This document shows positions 10,254-20,179 of a stretch of 64,000 nucleotides of DNA, piece by piece. Origin of the DNA: Mycetocola spongiae (lineage in GTDB: Bacteria > Actinomycetota > Actinomycetes > Actinomycetales > Microbacteriaceae). The stretch is from positions 1,674,001 to 1,738,000 of the forward strand of contig NZ_CP080203.1 of the NCBI RefSeq assembly GCF_020424085.1, read 5' to 3'. Each line of letters starts with the position of its first letter. Within the stretch, counting starts at the first letter, position 1. Below the pieces are notes generated by a model. That model did not search any database. It worked only from the letters and a program-made list of their open reading frames with translations, and was not told the DNA's origin. Made by a program: the position numbers and the translations under genes.

Positions 10254-11305
10254 GACGGGACCACAACCTCATCACCCTCGGCAATATCATCGCCCAGGAG
10301 CTGCACGCGGGCATCGGCCACCAGCCCGATTCGCACCGGCACGATCCGGGTGGTATCCCCGCGCACCACCTCAACCCCGTAGCCCCCCTCGGCGAGCGCA
10401 AGCAGCGCCACCACGGGCACCACGAGGGCGTTCTCCGCCCCCTCGCCGGCCACGCTCACGCGCACGGCGGGGAGGCCGATTCCGGCCAGTGCCTCCTGAT
10501 CGGCGAAGTCGATCACGGCTCGCGGGGGCAGCTTTTCCCCCTCGGCGGTGCTGCCGGGATCGGTATCAATTCGGGAGATCACCCCGGCGAGGCTGCCGCC
10601 CCCGGGCAGCGTGGCGGTCACGGTTGTTCCCACGGCGAGCGAGGTGGACTGGGCGGCGGTCAGGGAGGCCGTGCCGCGGATCAGGGGGCTGGTATAGGTC
10701 AGGACCGGGCCGCTGGCCTCGTCCCCGAGCGTGGCCTTGACCTCGGCGATGCGGATCGAATCGGCGTTCACCACCACCGCGTCCTGGGGCGAAAACACCC
10801 CCGTGGGGGTCGCGATGCCGCGGGATTTTTGCCAGGCCTTCAGCGCCTGCTCGGTGGCCGCCGTGAATTTTTCGTCCACCGTAATTTTTCCTCCGAAGCC
10901 CAGGTCCACCAGGGATTGCTCCAGCTGGGCGATGTCCTTGCCCGGGGTGGAGTCGATTGAGAGTTCCCGCCAATAGGGGCGGCTGCCGCGCAGCAGCGGG
11001 ATCGCCACCCCATCGCGTTCATAGATGTTCTCTCCCACCCGCACGGTGCTGCCCACCGCGGGTAGCTCCGTGAGGATGCCCCCGGTGCCGCCCAGCACCC
11101 CGGGCTCGCCATAACCCAGCTGGGTATTCAGCACGATATTGGAGGCGAGGGATTCCCGGCTCACCGAGACGGTCTTGGCCGTGCCCTCCCCGATAGCGGT
11201 TGCCGGGCCCGCGGCCCAGGGCTGCCAGGCGAGAACTCCGGCACCGGCCCCGAGCACCAGCACGGTGCCCGCGGCAATCAGCGTGATCTTTTTTCCGCGC
11301 GCCAT
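10250..11305 (-). CDS. Export adaptor with peptidoglycan-binding-like domain
   Basis: Membrane-fusion-type adaptor of the ABC exporter, 351 residues. An N-terminal signal anchor (ITLIAAGTVLVLGAGAGVLA) is followed by a lipoyl/HlyD-like region, a putative peptidoglycan-binding-like domain (about 120-165, with DIAQLEQSLVDLGFG and LKAWQKSRG), and a beta-barrel C-terminal part. The domain may tether the complex to the cell wall. A paralogue sits at 25331-26503 in the second cassette. Confidence 0.85.
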   Translation of the reverse strand: MARGKKITLIAAGTVLVLGAGAGVLAWQPWAAGPATAIGEGTAKTVSVSRESLASNIVLNTQLGYGEPGVLGGTGGILTELPAVGSTVRVGENIYERDGVAIPLLRGSRPYWRELSIDSTPGKDIAQLEQSLVDLGFGGKITVDEKFTAATEQALKAWQKSRGIATPTGVFSPQDAVVVNADSIRIAEVKATLGDEASGPVLTYTSPLIRGTASLTAAQSTSLAVGTTVTATLPGGGSLAGVISRIDTDPGSTAEGEKLPPRAVIDFADQEALAGIGLPAVRVSVAGEGAENALVVPVVALLALAEGGYGVEVVRGDTTRIVPVRIGLVADARVQLLGDDIAEGDEVVVPS

Positions 11306-11307
11306 GA

Positions 11308-11994
11308 TTAGTTCTCCGGCTGCGGGGCGGTCATGCCAAAGACTTCCGATAGCCAGTCCTGTTTAAAGGCCCCGGTGAAACTGGGCATCACGATGCCCAT
11401 CATCATCTCGCCGTCCCCGCCGCCGGCTCCGGCACTCGGCTCGGGCGGCATCAGCGTGTCCTCACAGGCCTTATAGGCAGCAATGAACTGTCCCTTGGTG
11501 GTGCCCACGGGCACCTCGATCTGGGCCTCATCATCGGGATCACCCAGTTCGCTCAGGCCATTTTCACGCGCACACTCGGCAAATTTACGCAGCGGTGCGA
11601 GCTGTTCCGAGGAGAGTTTAAACTCCGGGATATTGGCGCTATATTCGGGGACCTTCGTATTGCAGGTTTCGCTGGCGCGCTGGAAAAGTTCCATGCTCGC
11701 ATCATCCCCCACCGTGAGGTCATCGGTGGTTCCGCCGGCCTCGCTCACCCGGCCCGCTGTGATCGCCACCTGCCCGTCAAAAAGCTCCACCCCCTCGACG
11801 CCCTCGGCCTTGAGGCATTCCACATAGGCGGCCGCGGCCTTTTTGGGGTCGGCCCCCTCCCCGGCTCCGGATTTCCCGCCGCCCGAGGCCACCTCGGGGG
11901 TCGCGGAGCACCCGGCGAGGGTAAGCATTCCGATGCTCAAAATGGCGAGGGTTCGGGCAAGGCCCCAATTTCCGCGGGTGGTGGGTCTGGGCAT
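11308..11994 (-). CDS. Putative lipoprotein, first gene of the exporter operon
   Basis: 228 residues of unknown function. The signal peptide ends in a lipobox LTLAGC (Cys near residue 30), so it should be lipid-anchored outside the membrane. The mature part has spaced cysteines (YVECLKAEG, FAECARENG, YKACEDTL) and an acidic composition. The ATG at 11994 was chosen because GGAAAGAGAG precedes it and the signal peptide then has normal length; an upstream in-frame ATG at 12033 would add an unlikely tail. It precedes the adaptor gene by 2 bp and diverges from the two-component genes. A similar lipoprotein heads the second cassette (24445-25338). Confidence 0.75.
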   Translation of the reverse strand: MPRPTTRGNWGLARTLAILSIGMLTLAGCSATPEVASGGGKSGAGEGADPKKAAAAYVECLKAEGVEGVELFDGQVAITAGRVSEAGGTTDDLTVGDDASMELFQRASETCNTKVPEYSANIPEFKLSSEQLAPLRKFAECARENGLSELGDPDDEAQIEVPVGTTKGQFIAAYKACEDTLMPPEPSAGAGGGDGEMMMGIVMPSFTGAFKQDWLSEVFGMTAPQPEN

Positions 11995-12152
11995 GATGCG
12001 CTCTCTTTCCGTGGGAGACAGGATCGGGGCCACACCGGCCGGGGGCCCCAGATCCAGTTCTACGCGGCACCCCGATAGCGCCCGGTCAGTGAGATCCTCA
12101 CCTTTTACTCACCCTGCCTCGCGCATACTAGGGGGGAACCGGGAGGGCAACC

Positions 12153-12830
12153 ATGGATATTCTGATCGTCGAGGACGAGGTGGATCTGGGCGCCAGCCTC
12201 GCCGAGGGGCTGCGCGCCGAGGGCTATCGGGTCGGGCTTGTTCACGATGGCGCGAGCGCGCTGAGCCGGCTCGCGGAGTTTCCGGTAAGGATCGTAATCC
12301 TGGATCGTAATCTGCCGGTGCTCGACGGCGATACCGTGTGTCGCACCCTCACCGCGATGGGCCATCCCGCGCGCGTGCTCATGCTCACCGCCTCGGGCAG
12401 CCTCGAGGATCGGGTGACCGGGCTGAACCTCGGCGCCGATGACTATCTGGCCAAGCCCTTTGCCTATGCCGAGCTGATCGCGCGGGTGCGGGCCCTGAAT
12501 CGCCGCATCGACGACGGCCCCGAGGTGCGCGATTTTGGCGATGTCCGGGTGAATCTCAGCGGCCGTGGCGTCACCCGAGCGGGCCAACATATTCGGCTCA
12601 GCCCCAAGGAATACGGCGTGATGCATGCGCTCGCGCTGGCCCCGGGCACCGTGAGTTTTGAGGATCTGGTGGACGAGGTCTGGGCCGGGGAGGACCGGGA
12701 GATCTCCCGCGGGGCGGTCAAGGCGGTGGTCTATGCGCTGCGTCAAAAGCTGGGCACCCCCGATGTGATCCTCACCGAAACCGGCCGCGGCTATCGGCTC
12801 GTGGCCCCCTCCGAGGCTCGGCCCCGATGA
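12153..12830 (+). CDS. OmpR-family response regulator
   Basis: 225 residues. The receiver domain has the acidic pair VEDE, phospho-acceptor Asp in VILDRNLP (about residue 51), Thr in MLTASG and the KPF lysine. The C-terminal winged-helix domain has the RGAVKAVVYALRQKLG recognition region. A GGGAGGG ribosome-binding site lies 5 nt before the ATG. It is followed by its kinase and faces away from the lipoprotein-adaptor-ABC operon, which it probably controls from the shared 158-bp intergenic region. Confidence 0.95.
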   Translation: MDILIVEDEVDLGASLAEGLRAEGYRVGLVHDGASALSRLAEFPVRIVILDRNLPVLDGDTVCRTLTAMGHPARVLMLTASGSLEDRVTGLNLGADDYLAKPFAYAELIARVRALNRRIDDGPEVRDFGDVRVNLSGRGVTRAGQHIRLSPKEYGVMHALALAPGTVSFEDLVDEVWAGEDREISRGAVKAVVYALRQKLGTPDVILTETGRGYRLVAPSEARPR

Positions 12831-12882
12831 GTTTTTGCCGCCGCCCGGCCCCCGCCCGTAGAGTCCCGCTAGGAGAGCCCCG

Positions 12883-14196
12883 ATGAGTTTTCGCACCCGT
12901 TTAACGCTGACGTTTGCCGCGGTATTTCTTGCGGCCGGGGTGGGCCTGCTGATCAGCACCTATCTGGTTGTGAATCAGCTCTTTAACCAGAACATGGTGA
13001 GCGATGGTGCGCTCTTTGACGGCACCACACCCGCCAATCTCTCGGGGGTCACCACCCCCGCGGAGGAGTTTTTTCTGCTCTCCGCCGAGCAACAGGATGC
13101 GCTCACCTGGGGGCCGGCTACCGGCGTGCCCGGGGTTGCCGCGCGCATCCCCTCGGAGCTGGTGAACCTCACGGAAACGGATACCCTGCACGGGCTCACG
13201 CTCGCGGTGGCCAGCACCGAGGTGGCCCTGCGCGGCGAGGTACTCTCCGCCCTCGGGATTTGGTCGGCCGTGATCCTGGTGATTTTTGCTGCCGTCGCGG
13301 CGCTCGCGGCGTGGCTGCTCTCGCGCACGGCGCTGCGCCGCATCGGGCGGATCACGGAGGCCACCCGGGAGATCACCCAGAGCGGCCTGGACCGCCGCCT
13401 GGACCTGCCCGGGCCCACCGATGAGATTAAGGAGCTCGGGGATACCATCGACGAAATGCTGGGGAGGCTCGAGGCCTCCTTTGAGCGCCAGCGCCGCTTT
13501 ATCGCCAATACCTCGCATGAGCTGCGCACCCCGATTGCCACGGTGCGCAGTGCGCTGGAGATTCCCCTGGCCCAGGGCCGCGTGCCCGAGGAGCTGGAGG
13601 CGGCATTTGCGCGCGCGGTGCGCGCCACCGAACGCAGCGAAAATATCATCGCGGGCCTGCTGGATATGGCCCGCAGCGATGCGGCCTGCCCCGAGAACGT
13701 GGAGGTGCTGGATCTCTCCACCACCGTCGCCGAGTCCCTCGCGGATGCGGCCGAACGACTGGACTCCGCGGGGCTTATGCCCGAGAGCACCCTGAACGGC
13801 GGGGCTGCCGTGCGGGCCGAGCCGGCCCTGCTGCGCCAGGTCGTGGATAATCTGATCGGCAATGCGATCGGTCACGGCCGGGCCGGGGGCACGCTCCGGA
13901 TCATCACCGCGGAGGATCCCGCGGCCGGAACCGTGACACTGCAGGTAGCCAATACCGCGGCCGGTTCGCTTGAGGGAATGGACTGGGACGCCCTGGTGGA
14001 GCCGTTTAACCGCGGCGAGAATACCCGACTGGCCGCCTCGGATGCGGCCCCCGGGGAGGGCCTGGGATTAAGCCTGGTCGCGAGCATCATCGCGCGCTAC
14101 GGGGGCACGCTGGAGCTGGCCCCCAATGCTGCGGGCGAGTTCACGGCGCTGATCACGTTGCCCGCCGCCGCGGTTCCGGCGGTATCCGCGGGATAA
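12883..14196 (+). CDS. Sensor histidine kinase paired with the regulator
   Basis: 437 residues: membrane helix (about 8-30), an extracellular sensor segment (about 31-120), second helix (about 125-148), HAMP linker, H-box SHELRTPIATVRSALE, and an HATPase domain with DNLIGNAIGHGRAGG and GEGLGLSLV. Its ATG lies 52 bp after the regulator stop with GGAGAGCCCC before it. A 15-base copy of the start region (GCCCCGATGAGTTTT) also occurs across the regulator stop codon, 56 bp upstream, as if the junction had been partly duplicated. Likely senses an envelope stress relieved by the adjacent exporter. Confidence 0.93.
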   Translation: MSFRTRLTLTFAAVFLAAGVGLLISTYLVVNQLFNQNMVSDGALFDGTTPANLSGVTTPAEEFFLLSAEQQDALTWGPATGVPGVAARIPSELVNLTETDTLHGLTLAVASTEVALRGEVLSALGIWSAVILVIFAAVAALAAWLLSRTALRRIGRITEATREITQSGLDRRLDLPGPTDEIKELGDTIDEMLGRLEASFERQRRFIANTSHELRTPIATVRSALEIPLAQGRVPEELEAAFARAVRATERSENIIAGLLDMARSDAACPENVEVLDLSTTVAESLADAAERLDSAGLMPESTLNGGAAVRAEPALLRQVVDNLIGNAIGHGRAGGTLRIITAEDPAAGTVTLQVANTAAGSLEGMDWDALVEPFNRGENTRLAASDAAPGEGLGLSLVASIIARYGGTLELAPNAAGEFTALITLPAAAVPAVSAG

Positions 14197-14204
14197 CGCG
14201 GGAG

Positions 14205-14231
14205 GGCCGGGCGCGATAGTGCCGCCCGGCC
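14205..14231. terminator. Bidirectional terminator between kinase gene and ackA
   Basis: GGCCGGGC pairs with GCCCGGCC across a 12-base loop, between two convergent genes. Confidence 0.5.
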
Positions 14232-14245
14232 GCCCCGGCACGGGC

Positions 14246-15448
14246 CTAGCCCTCGATCGCGCCCAGCGTCTGCCGGGCGATCTCCAGTTCCTCGTTGGTG
14301 GGCACCACGAGCACCGCAACCTCGGACTGCGGCGTGGAGATGAGCCGCGGCTCGGATCCGCGCAGCTCGTTCAGCTCCTCGTCAATCTCGATGCCCAGCC
14401 GGCCCAGACCGGCCAGCGCACGCGAGCGCACCAGTGCGCTATTTTCGCCCACACCGCCGGTGAAAACGATGCTGTCCACATGGCCCAGGTTCACATAATA
14501 ATTGCCGATATAGCCGCGCAGGCGGTGCAGATATACGCCGAGTGCCGCGGTGGATACCGCGTCTCCGGCCTCGGCCCGTTCCTGTAGGTCGCGCATATCG
14601 GCCACCCCGGAGAGCCCCAGCAGGCCACTCTTGCGGTTGAGCATCGTATCGATATCGGCATAGGAGAACCCGCCCACGCGCTCCAGGTGCACGATGATCG
14701 CGGGATCGATATCGCCGCTGCGGGTGCCCATGACCAGACCCTCCAGCGGGGTGAAGCCCATCGAGGTATCCACCGATTTTCCGGCGCGGATCGCCGTGGC
14801 CGAGGCCCCGTTTCCCAGGTGCAGGATGATCTGGTTCAGCTGCTCGGGGGCGCTGCCGAGGAATTCCGCGGCGCGCTCGGACACATATTTATGCGAGGTG
14901 CCGTGGAAGCCATAGCGGCGGATGCGATAGCGCGCGGCCAGCGTGGCATCAATCGCATAGCTATAGGCCTCGGGCGGCAGCGTGGCATGGAATGCGGTAT
15001 CAAAGACCACCACATGGGGCACCCCGGGGAAGGCCACCTGGGCGGCCTCGATTCCCTCAAGGTTCGCCGGGTTATGCAGCGGGGCGAGCTCCGCGAGATC
15101 CTGAATATTGATCTTCACCAGGTCGGTCACCACGGTGGCCTCAAAAAACCGTTTTCCGCCGTGCACCACGCGGTGCCCCACCGCGATCACGGGGTGCTCG
15201 GCGAGGTTGGGGCCGTGCTCGGCGAAATTCGCGAGCATCAGGTTAAACGCGGCGGCGTGATCGGCGATGCGCTCGTCATCGCGGCGGAACTCCGCGGGCT
15301 CATATTCCAGGTTTTTATGGGCGGCGAGGCCCGTGGCCTCACCGATGCGTTCGATCAGGCCGGTCGCGAGCACGCGCTCCCCGGCCATCTCGATCAGCTG
15401 ATATTTCAGCGAGGACGATCCAGAATTCACAACGAGTACCGCGGACAT
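14246..15448 (-). CDS. ackA: Acetate kinase
   Basis: Interconverts acetyl phosphate + ADP and acetate + ATP. The 400 residues carry the N-terminal signature VLVVNSGSSSLKYQL, the second signature GHRVVHGGKRF and the ATP-site loop FTGGVGENSA. It lies 12 bp downstream of pta on the same strand, preceded by AGGAAACACCCGT, forming the standard pta-ackA overflow/acetate-assimilation unit. Confidence 0.98.
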   Translation of the reverse strand: MSAVLVVNSGSSSLKYQLIEMAGERVLATGLIERIGEATGLAAHKNLEYEPAEFRRDDERIADHAAAFNLMLANFAEHGPNLAEHPVIAVGHRVVHGGKRFFEATVVTDLVKINIQDLAELAPLHNPANLEGIEAAQVAFPGVPHVVVFDTAFHATLPPEAYSYAIDATLAARYRIRRYGFHGTSHKYVSERAAEFLGSAPEQLNQIILHLGNGASATAIRAGKSVDTSMGFTPLEGLVMGTRSGDIDPAIIVHLERVGGFSYADIDTMLNRKSGLLGLSGVADMRDLQERAEAGDAVSTAALGVYLHRLRGYIGNYYVNLGHVDSIVFTGGVGENSALVRSRALAGLGRLGIEIDEELNELRGSEPRLISTPQSEVAVLVVPTNEELEIARQTLGAIEG

Positions 15449-15460
15449 ACGGGTGTTTCC

Positions 15461-17617
15461 TTACTGTTCCGGTGTGGGCAGATTGCCGGCCACGGCCGAG
15501 GCCTGGATGGCGGTGATGGCCACGGTGTTGACGATGTCCTGTACCAGGGCACCCCGGGACAGATCGTTAATCGGCTTATTCAGCCCCTGCAATACCGGGC
15601 CGATGGCCACGGCACCGGCCGAGCGCTGCACGGCCTTATAGGTGTTATTTCCGGTGTTGAGATCCGGGAAGATAAACACGGTGGCGCGACCGGCCACCTT
15701 GGAATTGGGCAGCTTGGCGGCGGCCACGGCGGCATCGGCCGCGGCATCGTATTGGATCGGGCCCTCGACCTCCAGATCGGGGCGACGCTCGCGCACGATG
15801 GCCGTGGCCTCGCGCACCTTCTCCACATCGGCTCCCGAGCCCGAGGTGCCCGTGGAATAGGAGAGCATCGCGATCCGCGGGGCCACCCCAAACTGGGTCG
15901 CGGTCTCGGCGGAGGAGATCGCGATATCGGCCAGCTGCGAGGAATCGGGATCCGGGATCACGGCGCAATCGCCGTATACCAGCACCCGGTCCGAGAGCGC
16001 CATCAGGAATACACTCGACACCACGTTCACATCGGGGCGGGTCTTGATGATCTCAAAGCCCGGCTTAATCGTATGTGCGGTGGTATGGGCGGCGCCCGAA
16101 ACCATGCCATCGGCCAGGCCCAGGTGCACCATTAGCGTGCCAAAATAGGAGACGTCGTTCACGAGTTCGCGGGCCTTTTCCACGGTCATCCCGCGGTGGG
16201 CACGCAGCCGCGCGTATTCCTCGGCGAAGCGCAGCGAGAGCACCGGGTCGAAGGGCGAGAGCACCTCGGCGCGCGTGATGTCCAGGCCCAGTTCGATCGC
16301 GCGCGAGCGCACCTCAAAGGGCTCGCCGAGGATGGTCAGATCGGCGACCTCGCGGGCCAGCAGCGTATGGGCGGCGCGCAGGATGCGGTCGTCATAGCCC
16401 TCGGGCAGCACGATATGGCGGCGGTCGGAGCGCGCGCGCTCGATCAGCCCGTATTCAAACATCAGCGGGGTGACCACGCCGGTCGTGGAGACCTGAAGCA
16501 GATCCAGCAGGCGTCCGGAATCGATATTTTGTTCAAAGAGCGCCAGCGCGGAATCAAATTTGCGCGGGGATTCGGCGGCGAGGCGGCCGCGGGTGCGGGT
16601 AATCCGCACGGCGGTCTGATAGCTGCCGTAGTTGGTCGCGATGATCGGGGTGGAGGATTTGAGGCCGTCGATCAGGCGGCGCACGGGCTCGGGCAGGTCA
16701 AAGCCGCCGTTCAGCACGATTCCCGAGATGGAAGGGAAGTTATCGGAGGCGTGAGCGAGGAGCACGGCCAGCAGGACGTCGCTGCGGTCTCCCGGGACCA
16801 TCACCACGGCCCCCTCGGTCAGGCGCGGCAGCACGTTTTCCATCGACATTGCGGCCAGTACCACGCCGAGTGCCTCGCGCCCGAGGAGCGCGGGTTCGCC
16901 GCTGATCATGGTGCCGTCCACGGCCTGCAGGATCGACTGCATGCTCGGGGCCACGAGGAACGGATCCTCGGGGATGGCCCATACCGGCACGGCGCTCCCG
17001 TCGGTGCCCGCGGGCAGGACCGATTCGATGGCCGCGACGATCTCCGCGGAGATGGCCGGATCGGCCCGGTTGGCGATGACCGCGAGCAGGTGCGCGTGTT
17101 CGCTGTGCAGCTCCTGGATGGCCTGTTCGGTAATCTGGCGCATCTCATCGGCGTCGCGCCCGGCCGAGAGACCCAGCTCCTCGCCGGTTCCGGGGCCCTC
17201 GCGGCCGCCGAGCACCAGGAGCACGGGAACACCGAGGTTCGCGGCGATACGCGCGTTATATCCAAATTCGGCGGGGCCGGCCACGTCCGTATAGTCGGAG
17301 CCGAGCACAATCACGGCATCGCAGCGGGCCTCAACGGCCTTAAAGCGCTCCACGATCTCGGAGAGCGCGGCATCGGGATCGCGGTGGACCTGATCGTAGG
17401 TCACGCCCACGCAGTCGTCATAATCGAGCGTGACGCTCTCGTGCTGTACCAGGAGTTCCAGCACATAATCGCGCTCGCTCCCCTCGTCGATGCGGACGAT
17501 GGGGCGGAAGATACCCACCCGGGGGCCGCGTCGGCTGAGCGTGTCGAGCACACCCAGGGCGATCGTGGATTTTCCGGTGTGGCCCTCGGCCGCCGTGATA
17601 TAGATGCTCTGCGCCAT
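15461..17617 (-). CDS. pta: Phosphate acetyltransferase (long form)
   Basis: Converts acetyl-CoA and phosphate to acetyl phosphate. The start at ATG 17617 (CGGAG four bases upstream) gives 718 residues: an N-terminal P-loop BioD-like domain (YITAAEGHTGKSTIALG), a central DRTGG-like regulatory domain (about 215-330) and the catalytic PTA domain from about 390, ending with PINDLSRGALVQDIVNT. This long form is typical of actinobacterial and enterobacterial enzymes. Longer upstream reading frame sequence lacks a plausible start. Pairs with ackA. Confidence 0.96.
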   Translation of the reverse strand: MAQSIYITAAEGHTGKSTIALGVLDTLSRRGPRVGIFRPIVRIDEGSERDYVLELLVQHESVTLDYDDCVGVTYDQVHRDPDAALSEIVERFKAVEARCDAVIVLGSDYTDVAGPAEFGYNARIAANLGVPVLLVLGGREGPGTGEELGLSAGRDADEMRQITEQAIQELHSEHAHLLAVIANRADPAISAEIVAAIESVLPAGTDGSAVPVWAIPEDPFLVAPSMQSILQAVDGTMISGEPALLGREALGVVLAAMSMENVLPRLTEGAVVMVPGDRSDVLLAVLLAHASDNFPSISGIVLNGGFDLPEPVRRLIDGLKSSTPIIATNYGSYQTAVRITRTRGRLAAESPRKFDSALALFEQNIDSGRLLDLLQVSTTGVVTPLMFEYGLIERARSDRRHIVLPEGYDDRILRAAHTLLAREVADLTILGEPFEVRSRAIELGLDITRAEVLSPFDPVLSLRFAEEYARLRAHRGMTVEKARELVNDVSYFGTLMVHLGLADGMVSGAAHTTAHTIKPGFEIIKTRPDVNVVSSVFLMALSDRVLVYGDCAVIPDPDSSQLADIAISSAETATQFGVAPRIAMLSYSTGTSGSGADVEKVREATAIVRERRPDLEVEGPIQYDAAADAAVAAAKLPNSKVAGRATVFIFPDLNTGNNTYKAVQRSAGAVAIGPVLQGLNKPINDLSRGALVQDIVNTVAITAIQASAVAGNLPTPEQ

Positions 17618-17986
17618 AACGCTCCGAAGAAAGGTGGAGTAGTTGCTCTGATACCAACCGTACACATAAACAACGCAGTGCACGGTAAATAAAATGACCC
17701 CCCGCGCACCCGCCAGAGCCCGGTTACCCTTGCTACGTTTCCGTCCTGGGGGAATTGGCCTGGATGACGCCACGCGAGGAGTCATCACCTAGCTTAGCGG
17801 AAATTTTTCGCGCGGGTTCTCCCGCGCGGCCGAAACTGCACCATTTATGGCGTGTCGTCGCGATACGCACCGCGGCCCCGGTCCATCCGTGGGGATGGAC
17901 CGGGGCCGCGCCGATCCGCGTATCGGGGTGCGGATCGGGAGAAGGGGCCAGGCCGTTAGGGAATGCCGGGCCCCACACCCGTGGGT
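17618..17986. other. Intergenic region upstream of pta with a strong hairpin
   Basis: 369 bp between the pta start and the end of the surface-protein gene. A 60-bp stretch next to pta is A+T-rich and should hold its promoter, but no confident -35/-10 pair was identified. The distal half is dominated by the hairpin at 17871-17910, itself flanked by CGATACGC and GCGTATCG. No open reading frame with a credible start was found. Confidence 0.5.
17871..17910 (-). terminator. Terminator hairpin after the surface-protein gene
   Basis: A perfect 18-base stem, CGCGGCCCCGGTCCATCC against its complement, around a four-base loop. It lies 77 bp downstream of the wall-anchored protein gene and likely ends its transcript. 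Confidence 0.7.
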
Positions 17987-20179
17987 CTAGGCGTTCTCAC
18001 CCTCCGCGCCGGCAATATCGCGCATGCGCCGGTTCAGCAGGTAGGCACCGCTACCGAGGAGGAGGAGCAGCACCCCCGCTCCGAGATAGGGGAGAGAGTC
18101 AAAACCGGTACCGGCGAGGCCGGCGCCGTTCTGTCCGGGCTTGGCGCCGTTATTTTCCACGGGCTTTCCGTTGTGCCCGTTGCCGGCCCCACCGGGGTTC
18201 GTGCCGGTACCGTTGCCGCCGGGCTTGCCGTTGCCGCCGGGCTTGGCCACGGCCACGACCACGGCGAACTCCGACGTGGTGTTCTCGGAGGCGACATACG
18301 GGGTCTTCTGCTGCGCGGTGACCGTATAGGGGGCCACGGCCACTGCCTCCAGCGGGGCCTTCCAGGTACCATCGGCCTGAACCGTGGTGGTGAACGGACG
18401 TGCCTCATCGCTGCGGCCGGTGACGCTACCCGAGACCTGCGCACCGGCGAGGCCGGTACCGGAGATGACCACGTCTCCCGTGGTGCTCCCCTCGGGGAGC
18501 TCCACGGTGGAGCCGTCCTGCGGGGTGGTAATGACCGGCGCCGCGAGCTTGCCCACGCGGACCGAGGCCGAGGCCAGGTCCACCTGCGCGAGTGCGCTCT
18601 TGGCGGTGAGGTTCGGAAGCAGCGCGACGCGGAGGGCGGTCACCGTGGACGAGCCATCGGTCGGGGCCTTTCCATCGGTGAAGTGTCCCGGGGCCTCCTG
18701 CACGTTGGCCTTGAGGCTCACCACCTTATTGAGCACGTTGGTGAGCGGGGTGAGCAGCGTCACGGCGGCCTGAATCGGCGCGTTCAGGAGCGCACCCACG
18801 CCGCCGATGATCTTGGTCACGGCGCTATAGGGCTTGGCGAGGGCCGCGAGGATCGGGCCGGCCACGGCGTTCTTAATGGACTCGGTGGGCAGCGTGATAC
18901 CGATGGCGCTGACGTCGAATTTCAGGTCCTCGGGCTTGACCTGGCCGGAGAGGACATCGCCCAGGCGGGCACTCATGTCGATGTTCAGCGAGCCGAGCTT
19001 GGTGGTTCCGAGGAGCCCATAGAGCTCACCGGATACCTGGAACGTGGTGCTCACGGCGTTGAGCGCGTTTACCAGGCGGTCCACAACGATCTGCTCAAAG
19101 GACTTCAGCGCCTGGGTGATTGCACCGCGCAGCACATCGCCCACCAGCGCGGCGGAGAGCAGCTCGGTATTCGGGGCGAGGGTATTCAGCGAGGAGCCGG
19201 GGATTCCGGTGCTGATCAGCTTCGCCAGATCAACCTCGATGGTGCCATCGCGCAGCGAGATGGTGACGGCGCCGTTGGCGTCCTGGATCGGGGCCAGCAA
19301 AATCGAGTCGAGAGCCTCGCCGAGCTGCACGTCCACGCCCGCACGGAACTTGGCGTTCTTAATCGTGAGGGGCTGCAGCGGCACGGCCGCGAGACCCGCC
19401 TGCAGGGTCTGCACGAGCCCGTTGATGCCCGTGCTGATGGCACCGTCGGCGCCGAAGAGGCCGTTAATACCCGAGCTGGCGGAATTAAATACCGAGCGCA
19501 CTCCGGCCGAGAGGTTTTCCACGGCGGGGCTGTGCAGGCGCGATTTAATATCGCCGAGCTGATAGGACAGCGCGGCATCGCCGCCGGTGGTGGTTTCGGC
19601 GCGCGCAGAGAGCGCACCGATATCCACGGTGAGCTCGTCCACGAGGGGCTTGGCGATCGCGGAGATCGCGCCGTTGCCCAGCAGGCCGGTGAGGTTGAGG
19701 TGGGCATTGGCCGGGGCCTCCGCGGATCCGCCCACCGAGATGGCGCCCTGATCGGAGATGGCGCCGGAGGCGGCCACCTGGGTGCCCAGAGGATCGGTAT
19801 GAGCGTACTGGGCGAGCGCGCCGAGCTGGATCACTCCCTGCTTGCCAAAGAGCTGGAGCTTATCGCCCAGATCGATATTGAGGCTATTGAGGATCGAGAC
19901 CTTGAGCGGATTATTCACGGTCTCGGGGGCCTGTCCGCCCGGCGAATATGCCCCCTGCAGCTGTGCGATTTTATCGAGGCTGCCGAGCGGGGTCTTGCCG
20001 GTAATAAACCGACCCTCGGCGGTGACATGGGATGTGGCGGGTGCGGGGCCGTCCTCGGTGGCCGCAAGCGCGGCTCCGGGCGCCGCGGTGAGCGCCAGTA
20101 CGGCGGTGGCCGTCAGCACTCCGAGCGAGGCATGAAGCCCTCGCTTTTTCGTGACTCTTGTCTTATTAGCGATTGCCAT
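17987..20179 (-). CDS. Choice-of-anchor G cell-wall surface protein
   Basis: 730 residues, secreted and wall-anchored. Signal peptide at residues 1-40 (GVLTATAVLALTAAPGAALA); a long repetitive Ala/Leu/Gly-rich region (about 60-520) typical of choice-of-anchor G proteins; an Ig-like domain (about 555-640); a Pro/Gly/Asn-rich wall-spanning stretch (about 645-690); then the sorting signal LAGTG, a hydrophobic helix (LPYLGAGVLLLLLGSGAYLL) and a basic tail. LAxTG is the kind of motif recognised by class E sortases. No sortase gene lies in the window. Function on the surface is unknown. Confidence 0.85.
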   Translation of the reverse strand: MAIANKTRVTKKRGLHASLGVLTATAVLALTAAPGAALAATEDGPAPATSHVTAEGRFITGKTPLGSLDKIAQLQGAYSPGGQAPETVNNPLKVSILNSLNIDLGDKLQLFGKQGVIQLGALAQYAHTDPLGTQVAASGAISDQGAISVGGSAEAPANAHLNLTGLLGNGAISAIAKPLVDELTVDIGALSARAETTTGGDAALSYQLGDIKSRLHSPAVENLSAGVRSVFNSASSGINGLFGADGAISTGINGLVQTLQAGLAAVPLQPLTIKNAKFRAGVDVQLGEALDSILLAPIQDANGAVTISLRDGTIEVDLAKLISTGIPGSSLNTLAPNTELLSAALVGDVLRGAITQALKSFEQIVVDRLVNALNAVSTTFQVSGELYGLLGTTKLGSLNIDMSARLGDVLSGQVKPEDLKFDVSAIGITLPTESIKNAVAGPILAALAKPYSAVTKIIGGVGALLNAPIQAAVTLLTPLTNVLNKVVSLKANVQEAPGHFTDGKAPTDGSSTVTALRVALLPNLTAKSALAQVDLASASVRVGKLAAPVITTPQDGSTVELPEGSTTGDVVISGTGLAGAQVSGSVTGRSDEARPFTTTVQADGTWKAPLEAVAVAPYTVTAQQKTPYVASENTTSEFAVVVAVAKPGGNGKPGGNGTGTNPGGAGNGHNGKPVENNGAKPGQNGAGLAGTGFDSLPYLGAGVLLLLLGSGAYLLNRRMRDIAGAEGENA

